Below are positions 35,114 to 43,950 of a stretch of DNA of 64,000 bases, piece after piece. The notes beneath the pieces were generated by a model. The model was not told the DNA's origin, ran no database searches, and worked only from the letters and a program-made list of their open reading frames with translations. This DNA is from Silanimonas sp965368785 (GTDB lineage: Bacteria; Pseudomonadota; Gammaproteobacteria; Xanthomonadales; Xanthomonadaceae), in contig CBDUOG010000001.1 of NCBI GenBank assembly GCA_965368785.1, forward strand, positions 1-64,000, read 5' to 3'. A program made the position numbers and the translations under genes. Numbering within the stretch: the first letter of the stretch is position 1; each line of letters opens with the position of its first letter.

Positions 35114-36141
35114 GGCAGTGGTAGCTCCAACTCACAGGTGTAGATGCCTTCGGTCTGGTGTTTTTTGAGCGTGGCGCGTTCACCGAAATGAAAACGCAGT
35201 CGCTGCAAAATAGAGTCTTGTGCATGACCGTTGTGACGCGAGGGCTGGCGTTGTTTAGGCGCGGGATTGCGCACCAGCACCTTGAGGGTTTTTGCCATCG
35301 GATAAATTTGAATTTCGATAGTGCCACCCTCATCAATCTGTGAGACACCATGTAGCACCGCATTCTCGACCATGGGTTGCAGGATTAATCGCGGTAATTT
35401 CAGTTGCCGCGGTAAATCATCGTGCAATTTCCAATCAACTACGAGTCGCTCTCCCAGCCGTAACTGTTCGATTGCCAGGTAGCGCTCGGCCAGATGGATC
35501 TCTTCGTCCAAATTGGCCTCCGATTGACCCGCGCCCAGGGCTGCGCGAAATAGCTCAGCTAAATCCTCGACGGCTTGCTCAGCGGTTTGCGGGTCGCGCC
35601 GGACCAGGGCGGCAATTGAATTCATTGAGTTGAATAGAAAATGCGGGCGGATGCGCGCCTGCAGGGCATCCATCTGCGCCTTGGCGACCGCATTAACTTG
35701 TTGCTGCCAGCGATCACTGACAAAGAAATAGCGCAAGGTCAGCGCACCGATAACCGTAGTTAAAGCGGTAATGCTCCAGATGAATTGCGTGTAGTTGTTT
35801 GAGCTCAAAATAAAATCGTCGCCCAGAGTCTGATCAATCTGGCTTAAAGCCCATGCAACAAGTGCCGCGCTGATGCCGGGAATGCTCAGTGCCAGCGGCC
35901 AACCCAGCCACTGCGGCAAGCGGCCAATTGCCGGGCCGGCTTTACATAAAACACTTGCTGAGGCCAGTGCGATCCAGAGCGAAAGCGCTCCGGCCGATGA
36001 GAATTCCGAGAAACTCCACTCGGCAGCGCGAACCGGCGCAATGCCGATAATCAGGACCACCATTTGCGAAATAACAATCACTGCCAGCAGTCTTGGCAGG
36101 CTGCAAAAGTCCGGCATCCAGGTCGGCGGCGATTTCACCAT
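35110..36141 (-). CDS. algZ: Histidine kinase AlgZ/FimS
   Basis: The 343-residue kinase of the LytS/AlgZ type has about four membrane helices (18-36, 50-66, 80-99, 118-138), then the His_kinase domain with H167 in RIRPHFLFNSMNS and the N box LILQPMVENAVLHG (about 255-268). The classical G boxes are weak, as known for AlgZ. It should phosphorylate AlgR, encoded immediately downstream. The signal sensed is unknown. Confidence 0.92.
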   Translation of the reverse strand: MVKSPPTWMPDFCSLPRLLAVIVISQMVVLIIGIAPVRAAEWSFSEFSSAGALSLWIALASASVLCKAGPAIGRLPQWLGWPLALSIPGISAALVAWALSQIDQTLGDDFILSSNNYTQFIWSITALTTVIGALTLRYFFVSDRWQQQVNAVAKAQMDALQARIRPHFLFNSMNSIAALVRRDPQTAEQAVEDLAELFRAALGAGQSEANLDEEIHLAERYLAIEQLRLGERLVVDWKLHDDLPRQLKLPRLILQPMVENAVLHGVSQIDEGGTIEIQIYPMAKTLKVLVRNPAPKQRQPSRHNGHAQDSILQRLRFHFGERATLKKHQTEGIYTCELELPLP

Positions 36142-36145
36142 GCTC

Positions 36146-36820
36146 TTAGTATGCCGCGTACTTGAAGATCTGTCCCATCCACTGCGCCAAGTCGTTAACC
36201 TCTTCGCCGCAGACGCTGTGTTGCATGGGGTAATCGCGCCAGCTTACATCCATACCCCAGCTCTGCAATCGGTTTCTGCTACTAACCCCCGCGTCTATAG
36301 GTACGATCGGATCGACCCGGCCATGCGCCATAAAGATCGGCAGGGTTTCGCTCAGGCTGCTGCGCTCGGATGCAGTGGCGTCGGCGAGGCTTAAATAAGT
36401 CGACAGTGCAATACAGCCGGCGAGTTTGTGTTCGTAGCGAAGTGCGCAAGCCAATGCGATCGCTCCGCCTTGAGAAAAGCCGGCCAGAAAAATGCGTTCG
36501 CTGGGAATTCCGCGGGCAATTTCCCGGGCAATCAATTCGCGACATTGTGCTATCGATTCGCGTAAACCGGCTTCGTCTTCGCGTCGCGCAGTAAAATCTA
36601 AGCTCAATATGTCGTACCAGGCGCGCATCCGGTGCCCGTTGTTCACCGTGACCGCGCGAATCGGCGCATGTGGAAAAATAAATCGCAGCGCCGGCCAGGA
36701 GCCGCGCACCAACTCAGGTACCAATGGAACGAAGTCGCTGCCATCGGCACCCAGACCGTGCAGCCAGATGACTGACCATTTCGGATCCGCGCCGGTCTGA
36801 TTTTCGATTGTTTCAAGCAT
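36146..36820 (-). CDS. Carboxylesterase/phospholipase family hydrolase
   Basis: The 224-residue alpha/beta hydrolase shows HGLGADGSDF for the oxyanion region and triad S116 (GFSQGGAI), D170 (GRVDPIVP) and H201 (MQHSVC). This matches the EstB-type carboxylesterases related to acyl-protein thioesterases, active on short esters or lysolipids in the cytoplasm. There is no signal peptide. It lies four bases upstream of algZ and may share its transcript. Confidence 0.92.
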   Translation of the reverse strand: MLETIENQTGADPKWSVIWLHGLGADGSDFVPLVPELVRGSWPALRFIFPHAPIRAVTVNNGHRMRAWYDILSLDFTARREDEAGLRESIAQCRELIAREIARGIPSERIFLAGFSQGGAIALACALRYEHKLAGCIALSTYLSLADATASERSSLSETLPIFMAHGRVDPIVPIDAGVSSRNRLQSWGMDVSWRDYPMQHSVCGEEVNDLAQWMGQIFKYAAY

Positions 36821-36907
36821 CGTAATTCCCTCAGATGATCGGCTATTCTAACCGCCCGACCGTCTGGCGGGCTGGTGTTAGCCGGGCCGTGCGGCTAATC
36901 TGCGCCG

Positions 36908-37444
36908 ATGAGCATACGAAAGTACTTAGATAAATCACCGCAATTGGGCGCGCGGGCCTACGTTGATCAGGCTGCACAGCTCATTGGCGACGTTGTATTG
37001 GGCGATGACAGTTCCTTATGGCCGGGAACCGTGGTGCGCGGCGATGTCAATTTCATTCGCATTGGCGCACGCAGCAATCTGCAGGACGGCACGATCGTGC
37101 ATGTGACTCATGAAGGGCCGTATACGCGTCCGGGCGGATTGCCGACAATCATTGGTGATGATGTCACGATCGGACATGCCGCAGTCATTCACGCATGCAC
37201 CCTTGAAGATGCCTGCTTGATCGGGATGAAGGCCATTGTTTTAGATGGCGCGCGCGTCAGTAAGCATGCATTCGTAGGCGCCGGCGCGGTAATTGCTCCC
37301 GGCAAAGTCGTGGGGTCTGGCGAGTTGTGGTTGGGCAACCCGGCTAAATGTGTGCGGATGCTCAGCGACAAAGAGATTGAAGCGCTGTATTACTCAGCAA
37401 AGCACTATGTGCGTCTGAAGGATCACTATCTTTCGATGGGTTGA
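36908..37444 (+). CDS. Gamma-class carbonic anhydrase family protein (YrdA-like)
   Basis: The 178-residue left-handed beta-helix protein has repeating hexapeptides and the zinc-ligand pattern H65, H90 and H95 (IVHVTHEG, IGHAAVIHAC). YrdA/CaiE-like members bind zinc, but most have not been shown to hydrate CO2. It is a single gene divergent from the esterase and ends 15 bases inside the convergent YkgJ-like gene. Confidence 0.92.
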   Translation: MSIRKYLDKSPQLGARAYVDQAAQLIGDVVLGDDSSLWPGTVVRGDVNFIRIGARSNLQDGTIVHVTHEGPYTRPGGLPTIIGDDVTIGHAAVIHACTLEDACLIGMKAIVLDGARVSKHAFVGAGAVIAPGKVVGSGELWLGNPAKCVRMLSDKEIEALYYSAKHYVRLKDHYLSMG

Positions 37445-37689
37445 GTGGAGCGCTCCAGCGCACTGAGAAACGTCAGCGCCGAACTTCGATTGGCTCCGCA
37501 CATCTCGGCGCTGGGTCTCAGTGAGCTACACACCGCGGGTCGCTCCGGACTTCCGAAAATTTTGCATCGAAGCTGATCGTCCAGTTGCATGCAGGGCACG
37601 CCAGCAGGTTTACCCGAGGGCATTCCGGGGATCGGTGAGCTAATTGACGGGGCGATGCAGCAGGCAGCGCAAGCGTTGCGACAGTCCAT
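37426..37689 (-). CDS. YkgJ family cysteine-cluster protein
   Basis: The 87-residue protein has the YkgJ cysteine pattern: MDCRNACAACC at the N-terminus, then single cysteines in GVPCMQL, LRCKIFG, AVCSSL and EMCGAN. The family is predicted to chelate zinc or an iron-sulfur cluster; the function is unknown. ATG 37689 overlaps the aroE stop by one base (TGATG), so it is translated after aroE. Confidence 0.85.
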   Translation of the reverse strand: MDCRNACAACCIAPSISSPIPGMPSGKPAGVPCMQLDDQLRCKIFGSPERPAVCSSLRPSAEMCGANRSSALTFLSALERSTQPIER

Positions 37690-38528
37690 CAATCGCCGCC
37701 GTGGAGCAAGTCGATATGCGCTTTGAGTTCGGCATAGATCTCATCAGTTTGCGGAAGCGTGCCATGCCACAGCTCAAAGCTCAGCGCTGCTTGCTCGACC
37801 AGCATCCCCAGCCCATCAACCACATTCTCACAGCCCGACGCGCGGGCCCAGCTGAGCCAGGACACCGCGGCGTCACCATAGCTCAGATGCACTGCAACGC
37901 TGCGATCAGAAGTGAGCGAGAAGGGCAGGCCCAGCGAGCCAGTGTCGCGGCCCGAAGTTGTCGCATTGATCAGTAAATCGAAAACGCCCAGACGGCCTAA
38001 GTCTTCCCAGTAACGCGTATGCACCCGTGCTGGATCTCCCAAGCGGTCGGCCAGCCGGTCGGCACGATCGGCATTGCGATTGACGATCCAGAGCTCGCCA
38101 ATTCCAGCCTCCAGTAGCGCCGGGGCAACCCCGTGGGCTGCACCACCGGCACCAATGAGCAGGGTTCTGCGACCACGAAGATCGAAGCGTCGACGTTCGG
38201 TCAGGTCGCGGATCAGTCCAATGCCATCGGTGTTATCGCCGATCCAACCTCCGTCAACGCGAACCAGAGTGTTCACCGCCCCGGCGCGTTCGGCACGTTG
38301 CGATAGGCTGGAGCAGATCATGCGTGCGGCTTCTTTGTGCGGCAGGGTGACGTTGGCGCCCACGCCGCCAGCTTCAGCAAAAGCCTCGCTGGCTTGTACA
38401 AATTCCTCCGGCGGCGTGTCGATTAATTCATAGCTCAGTTCAATGCGGTTGGTTTTGCCGAAAAACGCATGAATCCTAGGCGAGAGACTGTGCGCCACGG
38501 GGTGGCCGAACAGTGCAAAGCGCTTCAT
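37689..38528 (-). CDS. aroE: Shikimate dehydrogenase
   Basis: The 279-residue enzyme reduces 3-dehydroshikimate to shikimate with NADPH in aromatic amino acid synthesis. It shows FALFGHPVAHSLSP, the catalytic Lys region VGANVTLPHKEAA, GDNTDGIGL, the dinucleotide motif GAGGAAHGVAPAL with NRN, and the C-terminal VDGLGMLVEQAA. The start at ATG 38528 overlaps the hemB stop as ATGA; the 33 extra in-frame residues upstream are rejected. Confidence 0.96.
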   Translation of the reverse strand: MKRFALFGHPVAHSLSPRIHAFFGKTNRIELSYELIDTPPEEFVQASEAFAEAGGVGANVTLPHKEAARMICSSLSQRAERAGAVNTLVRVDGGWIGDNTDGIGLIRDLTERRRFDLRGRRTLLIGAGGAAHGVAPALLEAGIGELWIVNRNADRADRLADRLGDPARVHTRYWEDLGRLGVFDLLINATTSGRDTGSLGLPFSLTSDRSVAVHLSYGDAAVSWLSWARASGCENVVDGLGMLVEQAALSFELWHGTLPQTDEIYAELKAHIDLLHGGD

Positions 38529-39517
38529 GCCTGATCCTTCAGTATCCGGGCCGCGTCCAGCGCGAAGTAGGTCAAAATGCCGTCCGCGCCGGCGCGCTTC
38601 ATGCCCGACAAGGCTTCCATCATGCACGCACTCTCATTGAGCCAGCCATTGGCAGCGGCCGCCTTGATCATCGCGTACTCGCCGCTGACCTGATAAACAA
38701 AGGTCGGCACCGCAAATTCCTGTTTTACGCGCTGGACGATATCCAGATACGGCATGCCCGGCTTGATCATGACCATATCAGCGCCTTCTTCCAGATCCAG
38801 GCCGACCTCATGCAGCGCCTCGTCGGAATTGGCCGGGTCCATCTGATAGCTGTGCTTATCGCCCTTACCCAGCGCCGCCGACGAGCCAACCGCATCGCGA
38901 AATGGCCCATAAAAGCTCGAGGCGTATTTGGCCGAATAGGCCAGTATCCGGGTGTGTATATGGCCGTGCGCCTCCAAAGCAGAGCGGATTGCGCCGATCC
39001 GGCCGTCCATCATATCGCTCGGGGCAACCACGTCTGCGCCGGCTTGAGCGTGGCTAAGTGCTTGTTTTACAAGAGCGTCTATGGTCTCATCGTTGAGTAC
39101 GTAGCCGTTTTCATCGATCAGTCCATCCTGTCCGTGGCTGGTATACGGGTCCAGCGCGACGTCGGTAATGATCCCCAATTCGGGGAATTCTTGCTTCAAG
39201 CGGCGCACCGCTTGCTGGACTAAGCCATCGGGATTCCACGCCTCATTTGCCTCTAAAGACTTACCTGAATCGGCCGTTACCGGAAAGAGAGCGATGGCGG
39301 GGATACCCAGAGATTGGGCGATTTCGGCTGTTTTGATTAATTCGTCGAGGGATAGACGTTCAACGCCGGGCATCGAGGCGATGGCTTCGCGTCCCGGGCG
39401 CTCGTGCACAAAAACTGGATAAATCAGGTCATCAATGCTGAGTTTCGACTCACGCATTAATCGACGAGAAAAGCTGTCTCGGCGCATTCTTCTCGGTCGT
39501 GTGCTTGGAAATGACAT
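38525..39517 (-). CDS. hemB: Delta-aminolevulinic acid dehydratase (porphobilinogen synthase)
   Basis: The 330-residue enzyme condenses two 5-aminolevulinate molecules to porphobilinogen. The Schiff-base lysines are K197 (SAKYASSFYGPF) and K252 (VMIKPGMPY). The metal site reads DVALDPYTSHGQDG without the cysteines of zinc enzymes, so it is the magnesium-dependent Pseudomonas-like type. The N-terminal RPRRMRRD arm is typical. It heads a hemB-aroE-ykgJ unit and diverges from a c-di-GMP gene across 73 AT-rich bases. Confidence 0.97.
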   Translation of the reverse strand: MSFPSTRPRRMRRDSFSRRLMRESKLSIDDLIYPVFVHERPGREAIASMPGVERLSLDELIKTAEIAQSLGIPAIALFPVTADSGKSLEANEAWNPDGLVQQAVRRLKQEFPELGIITDVALDPYTSHGQDGLIDENGYVLNDETIDALVKQALSHAQAGADVVAPSDMMDGRIGAIRSALEAHGHIHTRILAYSAKYASSFYGPFRDAVGSSAALGKGDKHSYQMDPANSDEALHEVGLDLEEGADMVMIKPGMPYLDIVQRVKQEFAVPTFVYQVSGEYAMIKAAAANGWLNESACMMEALSGMKRAGADGILTYFALDAARILKDQA

Positions 39518-39590
39518 GGGCTTATCCGTTTTTTGCGTTTTGTAAATTGTAATTAGTTTCGAATTAACGGTTTTGTAAAAAGGGCGACAG

Positions 39591-42482
39591 ATGTCGGCAA
39601 TTTTTGAATCCAGCGCAATGAGTCGAAAAGACGCCGGAGATTTTATTAATCTTCGTACTGTGCCTTATGCGCAATCGCCGAGTATTTACTCTGACATACT
39701 GTATACCAACTCCTTAGATGAGTTGGGTGCAAAGCTCGGGCGAGTGTTTAAGCTCACTGAGGGCCAGACCCCGCTGCGTTTGTCCTGGAAGTTCAATGAG
39801 AATGTTGATCATTCGGATCTGGATATCGACTTTCTGGTCGGTCAGACTTCCGTGGACTCGCAGATTGGCGATGTGTGGCTGGAGCACGACGATCCGGCGG
39901 TTCTAGAAAAACTGCGGGCTGATGAAGAGCTGCTCGCCGCGCTGGCTGCCAAAGCCCGGCACCTGATGTACAAAGAATGGCGGACCCAGCGACTTAAGCG
40001 CCTGGCTCGCGCCGAAAAACTGCAAGCCGCGCTGTACGCGATCACTGAATTAGCCAGCTCCGGCAAAGATGCGAAGGATGTATTCGCGGGAATCCAGAAC
40101 ATTCTCGGCGAATTTATGAATACGGAAAACTTCATTATCGTTCGCTATTTTAATGAAGATGCGACCCTGCGCTTCGCCTATTACAGCGATACCGAAGATG
40201 GCGACAGCGCGCATGTTGATCCCGATGAGATTCTAAACGCTGACGATATGGCGCATAGCGTGACCTTGTCGATGATCCGCTCGGAAAAAATAGCCCACGG
40301 GCCGGCTACCGAGGTGCGCAAAATGCTCGGGATGCCGCAGGACAAGCAGCTCGGCGTCGATTCCTATGACTGGCTCGGCGTGCCACTGTTTCATGAGGGC
40401 GAGCTGTTTGGTGGTGTGGTCGTTCAGTCCTACAGTTCGGAACAGATCTACACAAAAGAAGACGAAGAAATTCTGGCCTTTGTTGCCACCCACATTGCTA
40501 CCGCACTGGCTCGCCACGAAGCGGCCGAGCAGCTTGAGAAGCATGTGGTGCAAAGAACCCACGAACTCCGGGACGAAATTGCGGTTCGTGTGCGCAGCGA
40601 AAAGCTGCAATCGGCGCTGTATCGAATTTCCCAACTCGCAAGCGGCAAGGAAACATTGAAGAAGTTTTTCGCCGATATCCATAGCATCGTTACCGAACTG
40701 ATCGAGGCCAGCAACTTTTACATTGCTTTGGTTTCTGATGATGGCGAGCAGTTGGATTTTCCGTATTCGGTGGATGAAGCCGGCGGTACACGCCAGCCGC
40801 GTCCGCGCGGGCACAGTGTGACTGACTTTGTGATTGAGAGTAAAAATCCTTTATTGCTTGATCAAGATAGTTTGCATCCGCATCTGGAGCGCGACGAGTT
40901 TGAAGTCGTGGGCGCGCAGTTTCAGAGCTGGATGGGTGTGCCTCTAATCATCAATGATTCGGCGGTCGGTATCATCGCGGTGCAAAGCTACTCCGAGGAA
41001 GTGAAGTATTCGCTGCGTGATTTGGATCTGCTGAACTTTGTCGCCAGTCACATCAGTAATGCGCTGGAGCGCCGTCGCTCGGACCTGGCTTTGCTTAAGG
41101 CTTACGACGAATTGGAATTCCGAGTTGAAGAGCGCACCAAAGAGCTGGCTGAGACCAATGCCCTGCTGCGTATGCAAATTGATGTGCGCGAGCAGGTGGA
41201 GGAGCGCCTCAAGCACGATAACTTGCACGATGGTTTGACCGGCCTGCCCAATCGCCAGTTCCTGACTGAGCGGCTGAATCAGGCGATATCGGCCTTCCGT
41301 CGCGACAACCGGCATTTATTTGCCGTTTTGTTCCTGGATTTGGATCGGTTCAAAGTTGTTAACGATTCGGTGGGTCATTTAGTGGGTGATGAGTTGCTCA
41401 AGGAAGCAGCGCATCGCATCTCTTGCTGCGTGCGTGGACCGGATACGGTGGCACGACTCGGCGGCGACGAATTCTGTGTGCTGCTCGATGGTATTCATCA
41501 GGCCGAGGACTCGATCGCCGTCGCCGATCGCATCATTGATGCATTCAACGACCCGATACGAATTGCCGGCAAAGACTTATACACGTCGGCCAGTATTGGT
41601 ATCGCGATTTGCGCCGATCGTTATCGATCGCCGGAAGAATTATTGCGCGACGCTGATGTGGCGATGTATCGAGCCAAGGCGGCCGGACGCAAACGTTACG
41701 CAATTTTCGATGAGAACTTGCATCATGCCGCGCTGCAGCGTCTTGAGCTGGAAAGCGCGATGCGCAAGGGTTTATTGCACGGCGAATTTATTCCGTTCTA
41801 CCAACCGCTGGTCAGTCTCAATACGGGATTAACCGTGGGTTATGAGGCGCTGATTCGCTGGAAGCAGGCCGACGGCTCGGTCAAGGCGCCATTTGCGTTC
41901 TTGCCCCTGGCTGAAGAAACGGGCTTGCTTGAGAAATTGGATTGGCAGATGTACGAGTCGGTCGTGGCCGATTTGGATACATTGTGCCCGAAGGCCGGCT
42001 ACGTATCGGTCAACTTATCGCCGAACTATCTGCTGGATCCAAGCTTTGTGGGTAATTTCCTCGGACTGCTGCAGAAAAATAATATCGATACAAGCCGGAT
42101 CACCGTTGAGGTGACCGAGGGTGCATTAATCGAACGCCCTGACGTGGTTCGTCCTTGTCTTGAAGCGCTGCGCGATGAGGGCATTAGTATTTGGCTGGAT
42201 GATTTCGGTACCGGTTATTCTTCACTATCGTACTTGCACATGTTCCCGCTCACCGGCTTGAAGATTGATCGAAGCTTTGTGATGAAGCTCAAGCCCGATG
42301 ATCACAGCAGTCAGGCAATGATCAAAGCGATCTGCGCCATGGCAGCGACACTGAACTTGGCGATCGTGGCCGAAGGCGTGGAAACCGAAGAGCAAGCGCA
42401 ATTGCTGCACAAGCTCGGAATTGATCGCGCGCAAGGGTACCTGTTCCGAAAGCCGTCACCGCTAAGCGATTACGCCAAATAA
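39591..42482 (+). CDS. GAF-GAF-GGDEF-EAL cyclic-di-GMP enzyme
   Basis: The 963-residue cytoplasmic signalling protein has an N-terminal region of unknown fold (1-135), two GAF sensor domains (about 142-310 and 337-495) each led by a similar helix (KLQAALYAITELAS, KLQSALYRISQLAS), a coiled linker (500-540), a GGDEF domain and an EAL domain. GGDEF is intact at 624-628 with inhibitory site RGPD at 615-618, so diguanylate cyclase activity is expected. EAL at 752-754, DDFGTG at 870-875 and EGVET at 928-932 suggest phosphodiesterase activity too. Which activity dominates cannot be told. The gene is single and ends at a hairpin shared with the convergent transporter. Confidence 0.95.
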   Translation: MSAIFESSAMSRKDAGDFINLRTVPYAQSPSIYSDILYTNSLDELGAKLGRVFKLTEGQTPLRLSWKFNENVDHSDLDIDFLVGQTSVDSQIGDVWLEHDDPAVLEKLRADEELLAALAAKARHLMYKEWRTQRLKRLARAEKLQAALYAITELASSGKDAKDVFAGIQNILGEFMNTENFIIVRYFNEDATLRFAYYSDTEDGDSAHVDPDEILNADDMAHSVTLSMIRSEKIAHGPATEVRKMLGMPQDKQLGVDSYDWLGVPLFHEGELFGGVVVQSYSSEQIYTKEDEEILAFVATHIATALARHEAAEQLEKHVVQRTHELRDEIAVRVRSEKLQSALYRISQLASGKETLKKFFADIHSIVTELIEASNFYIALVSDDGEQLDFPYSVDEAGGTRQPRPRGHSVTDFVIESKNPLLLDQDSLHPHLERDEFEVVGAQFQSWMGVPLIINDSAVGIIAVQSYSEEVKYSLRDLDLLNFVASHISNALERRRSDLALLKAYDELEFRVEERTKELAETNALLRMQIDVREQVEERLKHDNLHDGLTGLPNRQFLTERLNQAISAFRRDNRHLFAVLFLDLDRFKVVNDSVGHLVGDELLKEAAHRISCCVRGPDTVARLGGDEFCVLLDGIHQAEDSIAVADRIIDAFNDPIRIAGKDLYTSASIGIAICADRYRSPEELLRDADVAMYRAKAAGRKRYAIFDENLHHAALQRLELESAMRKGLLHGEFIPFYQPLVSLNTGLTVGYEALIRWKQADGSVKAPFAFLPLAEETGLLEKLDWQMYESVVADLDTLCPKAGYVSVNLSPNYLLDPSFVGNFLGLLQKNNIDTSRITVEVTEGALIERPDVVRPCLEALRDEGISIWLDDFGTGYSSLSYLHMFPLTGLKIDRSFVMKLKPDDHSSQAMIKAICAMAATLNLAIVAEGVETEEQAQLLHKLGIDRAQGYLFRKPSPLSDYAK

Positions 42483-42486
42483 AAGT

Positions 42487-42507
42487 GCAGCACACTAGCT
42501 GTGCTGC
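42487..42507 (-). terminator. Hairpin terminator overlapping the end of the SLC13 gene
   Basis: GCAGCACA (42487-42494) and TGTGCTGC (42500-42507) form a perfect 8-bp stem around CTAGC. Read on the minus strand the stem is followed by ACTTTTATTT, a reasonable T tract, so it should end transcription of the SLC13 gene. Unusually, the stem includes that gene's last codons and stop (42495-42497). Little T follows on the plus strand. Confidence 0.6.
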
Positions 42508-43904
42508 AGCCATACCACACTGGAAATAATTAGGGCGCCGATCAGATTAATGATCAGACCCTCTCTGGCCATTTGCGCCGTGGTGAGCTGGCCGGATCCG
42601 TAAATTACGGCATTAGGGCCGGTGGCAACGGGCAGCATAAACGCGCAGCTAGCGCTCAAGGCGGTGACCAGCATCAATACTTTCGGGTCGATCCCCGCAC
42701 CGATCGCCGCAGCGGCCATAATCGGCATCAGCAGACTGGCCGTCGCGGTGTTTGACGTGATTTCGGTCAGGAATGTCACGCACAGTGCGATGAGTAACAG
42801 CACAACGAAAATAGGCAATGTGCTAATGGCACCACCGAGCATTGCGCCGATTGACGTGCTCAGGCCAGAGCTCATAAACGCTTCGGCAATCGCAATACCG
42901 CTGCCGAACAAAATGAGAATGCCCCAGGGAATGCGCACAGCATAGTCCCAGGTAAGCAAGCGATCACCGGCACCGCGTTCGGCATTTTTGCTCGGGATCA
43001 GCGCCATCAAAATGCAACCAACAAATGCCACCGATGCATCGTTCGCCTGCGGTAGTGCCAACCAGGTTTTCCAGCCGCCGAAAGGCTCACTACGGGTTAC
43101 CCAGGCCAATGCGACGAAGGCAAAAACCAGCAACACGCGTTTTTCTTCGCTGCGCCACGCACCGCATGACTCTACATGCGCTGCCTTGCCGGATTTTAGA
43201 TGGCGGGTCAGCCAGAAAATGACAATAGGCAACATCACCACAATGACCGGCAAGGCCCAGCTCATATAGGTCAGAAACCCGGGCGCGATGCCCGTTTGCA
43301 AACGGTAGATCTCGATGAATATCAGATTGGGCGGCGTACCGATCGGTGTGCCCATACCGCCGATACTTGCGCCGTAGGCCACGCCCAACAGCAACGGCAC
43401 TGTTAGTTGCGGAATCTGCATTTGATGCAGGCAGGCCAGTGCAATTGGCAGCAGCATCAAACAAGTGGCCGTATTGGAAATCCACATGCTCAGTGCGGCC
43501 GCAGCCAGAGTGAACCCGACAACCAATCCGCGCGGGCCGAAGGATTTGAGGCGTCGTATCATGCCCAGCGCGATCCGCTTATGTACACCGGACTTTTCCA
43601 AAGATTGGCTCAGCATAAATCCACCGAGCAAGAGCAGAATCAGCGGATTGCCGTATGCCTTAGCGACATCATCGGCGCCAAGCACGCCGAACAGCGGCAG
43701 CAGCGCTAGGGGAAGTAATGATGTAAAGGGTATCGGGATTGGCTCAAACACCCACCATGCAGCGACCCAGAGCGTCAGGCCAGCGACAAACGCAGCCGGC
43801 CACGAGAGCCCCAGGTAATGCGATCCAAAGCCTAGCGCCAGCCCGAAAAGCGGCGCGAAGACCAAACTAAGGCGCGAAATACGACTCGGTGATTGAGGAT
43901 TCAT
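42495..43904 (-). CDS. SLC13/DASS family anion symporter
   Basis: The 469-residue transporter has about 12 membrane helices and no TrkA-C insert. Repeat motifs are WISNTATCLMLLPIAL with GGMGTPIGTPPN, and ITSNTATASLLMPIMAA with PVATGPNAVIYGSG. It resembles sodium-coupled di- and tricarboxylate importers of the DASS family (VcINDY-like). The start at ATG 43904 removes 74 unsupported upstream residues that would overlap rsmG. It is unrelated in layout to the soe-linked permease. The gene is single, divergent from rsmG. Confidence 0.9.
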   Translation of the reverse strand: MNPQSPSRISRLSLVFAPLFGLALGFGSHYLGLSWPAAFVAGLTLWVAAWWVFEPIPIPFTSLLPLALLPLFGVLGADDVAKAYGNPLILLLLGGFMLSQSLEKSGVHKRIALGMIRRLKSFGPRGLVVGFTLAAAALSMWISNTATCLMLLPIALACLHQMQIPQLTVPLLLGVAYGASIGGMGTPIGTPPNLIFIEIYRLQTGIAPGFLTYMSWALPVIVVMLPIVIFWLTRHLKSGKAAHVESCGAWRSEEKRVLLVFAFVALAWVTRSEPFGGWKTWLALPQANDASVAFVGCILMALIPSKNAERGAGDRLLTWDYAVRIPWGILILFGSGIAIAEAFMSSGLSTSIGAMLGGAISTLPIFVVLLLIALCVTFLTEITSNTATASLLMPIMAAAAIGAGIDPKVLMLVTALSASCAFMLPVATGPNAVIYGSGQLTTAQMAREGLIINLIGALIISSVVWLQHS

Positions 43905-43950
43905 TCGGCAAAGGCTAACAGAGCGGGCCGTAATCGGCGAAAATGCGCGT

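Noticed and set aside
38513..39223. Plus-strand open frame of 236 codons opposite hemB
   Set aside because: hemB is complete and certain on the other strand; the antisense product is Arg/His-rich and unrecognisable.
40233..40814. Minus-strand open frame of 193 codons inside the GGDEF-EAL gene
   Set aside because: It lies opposite the GAF domains and shows no independent coding signal.
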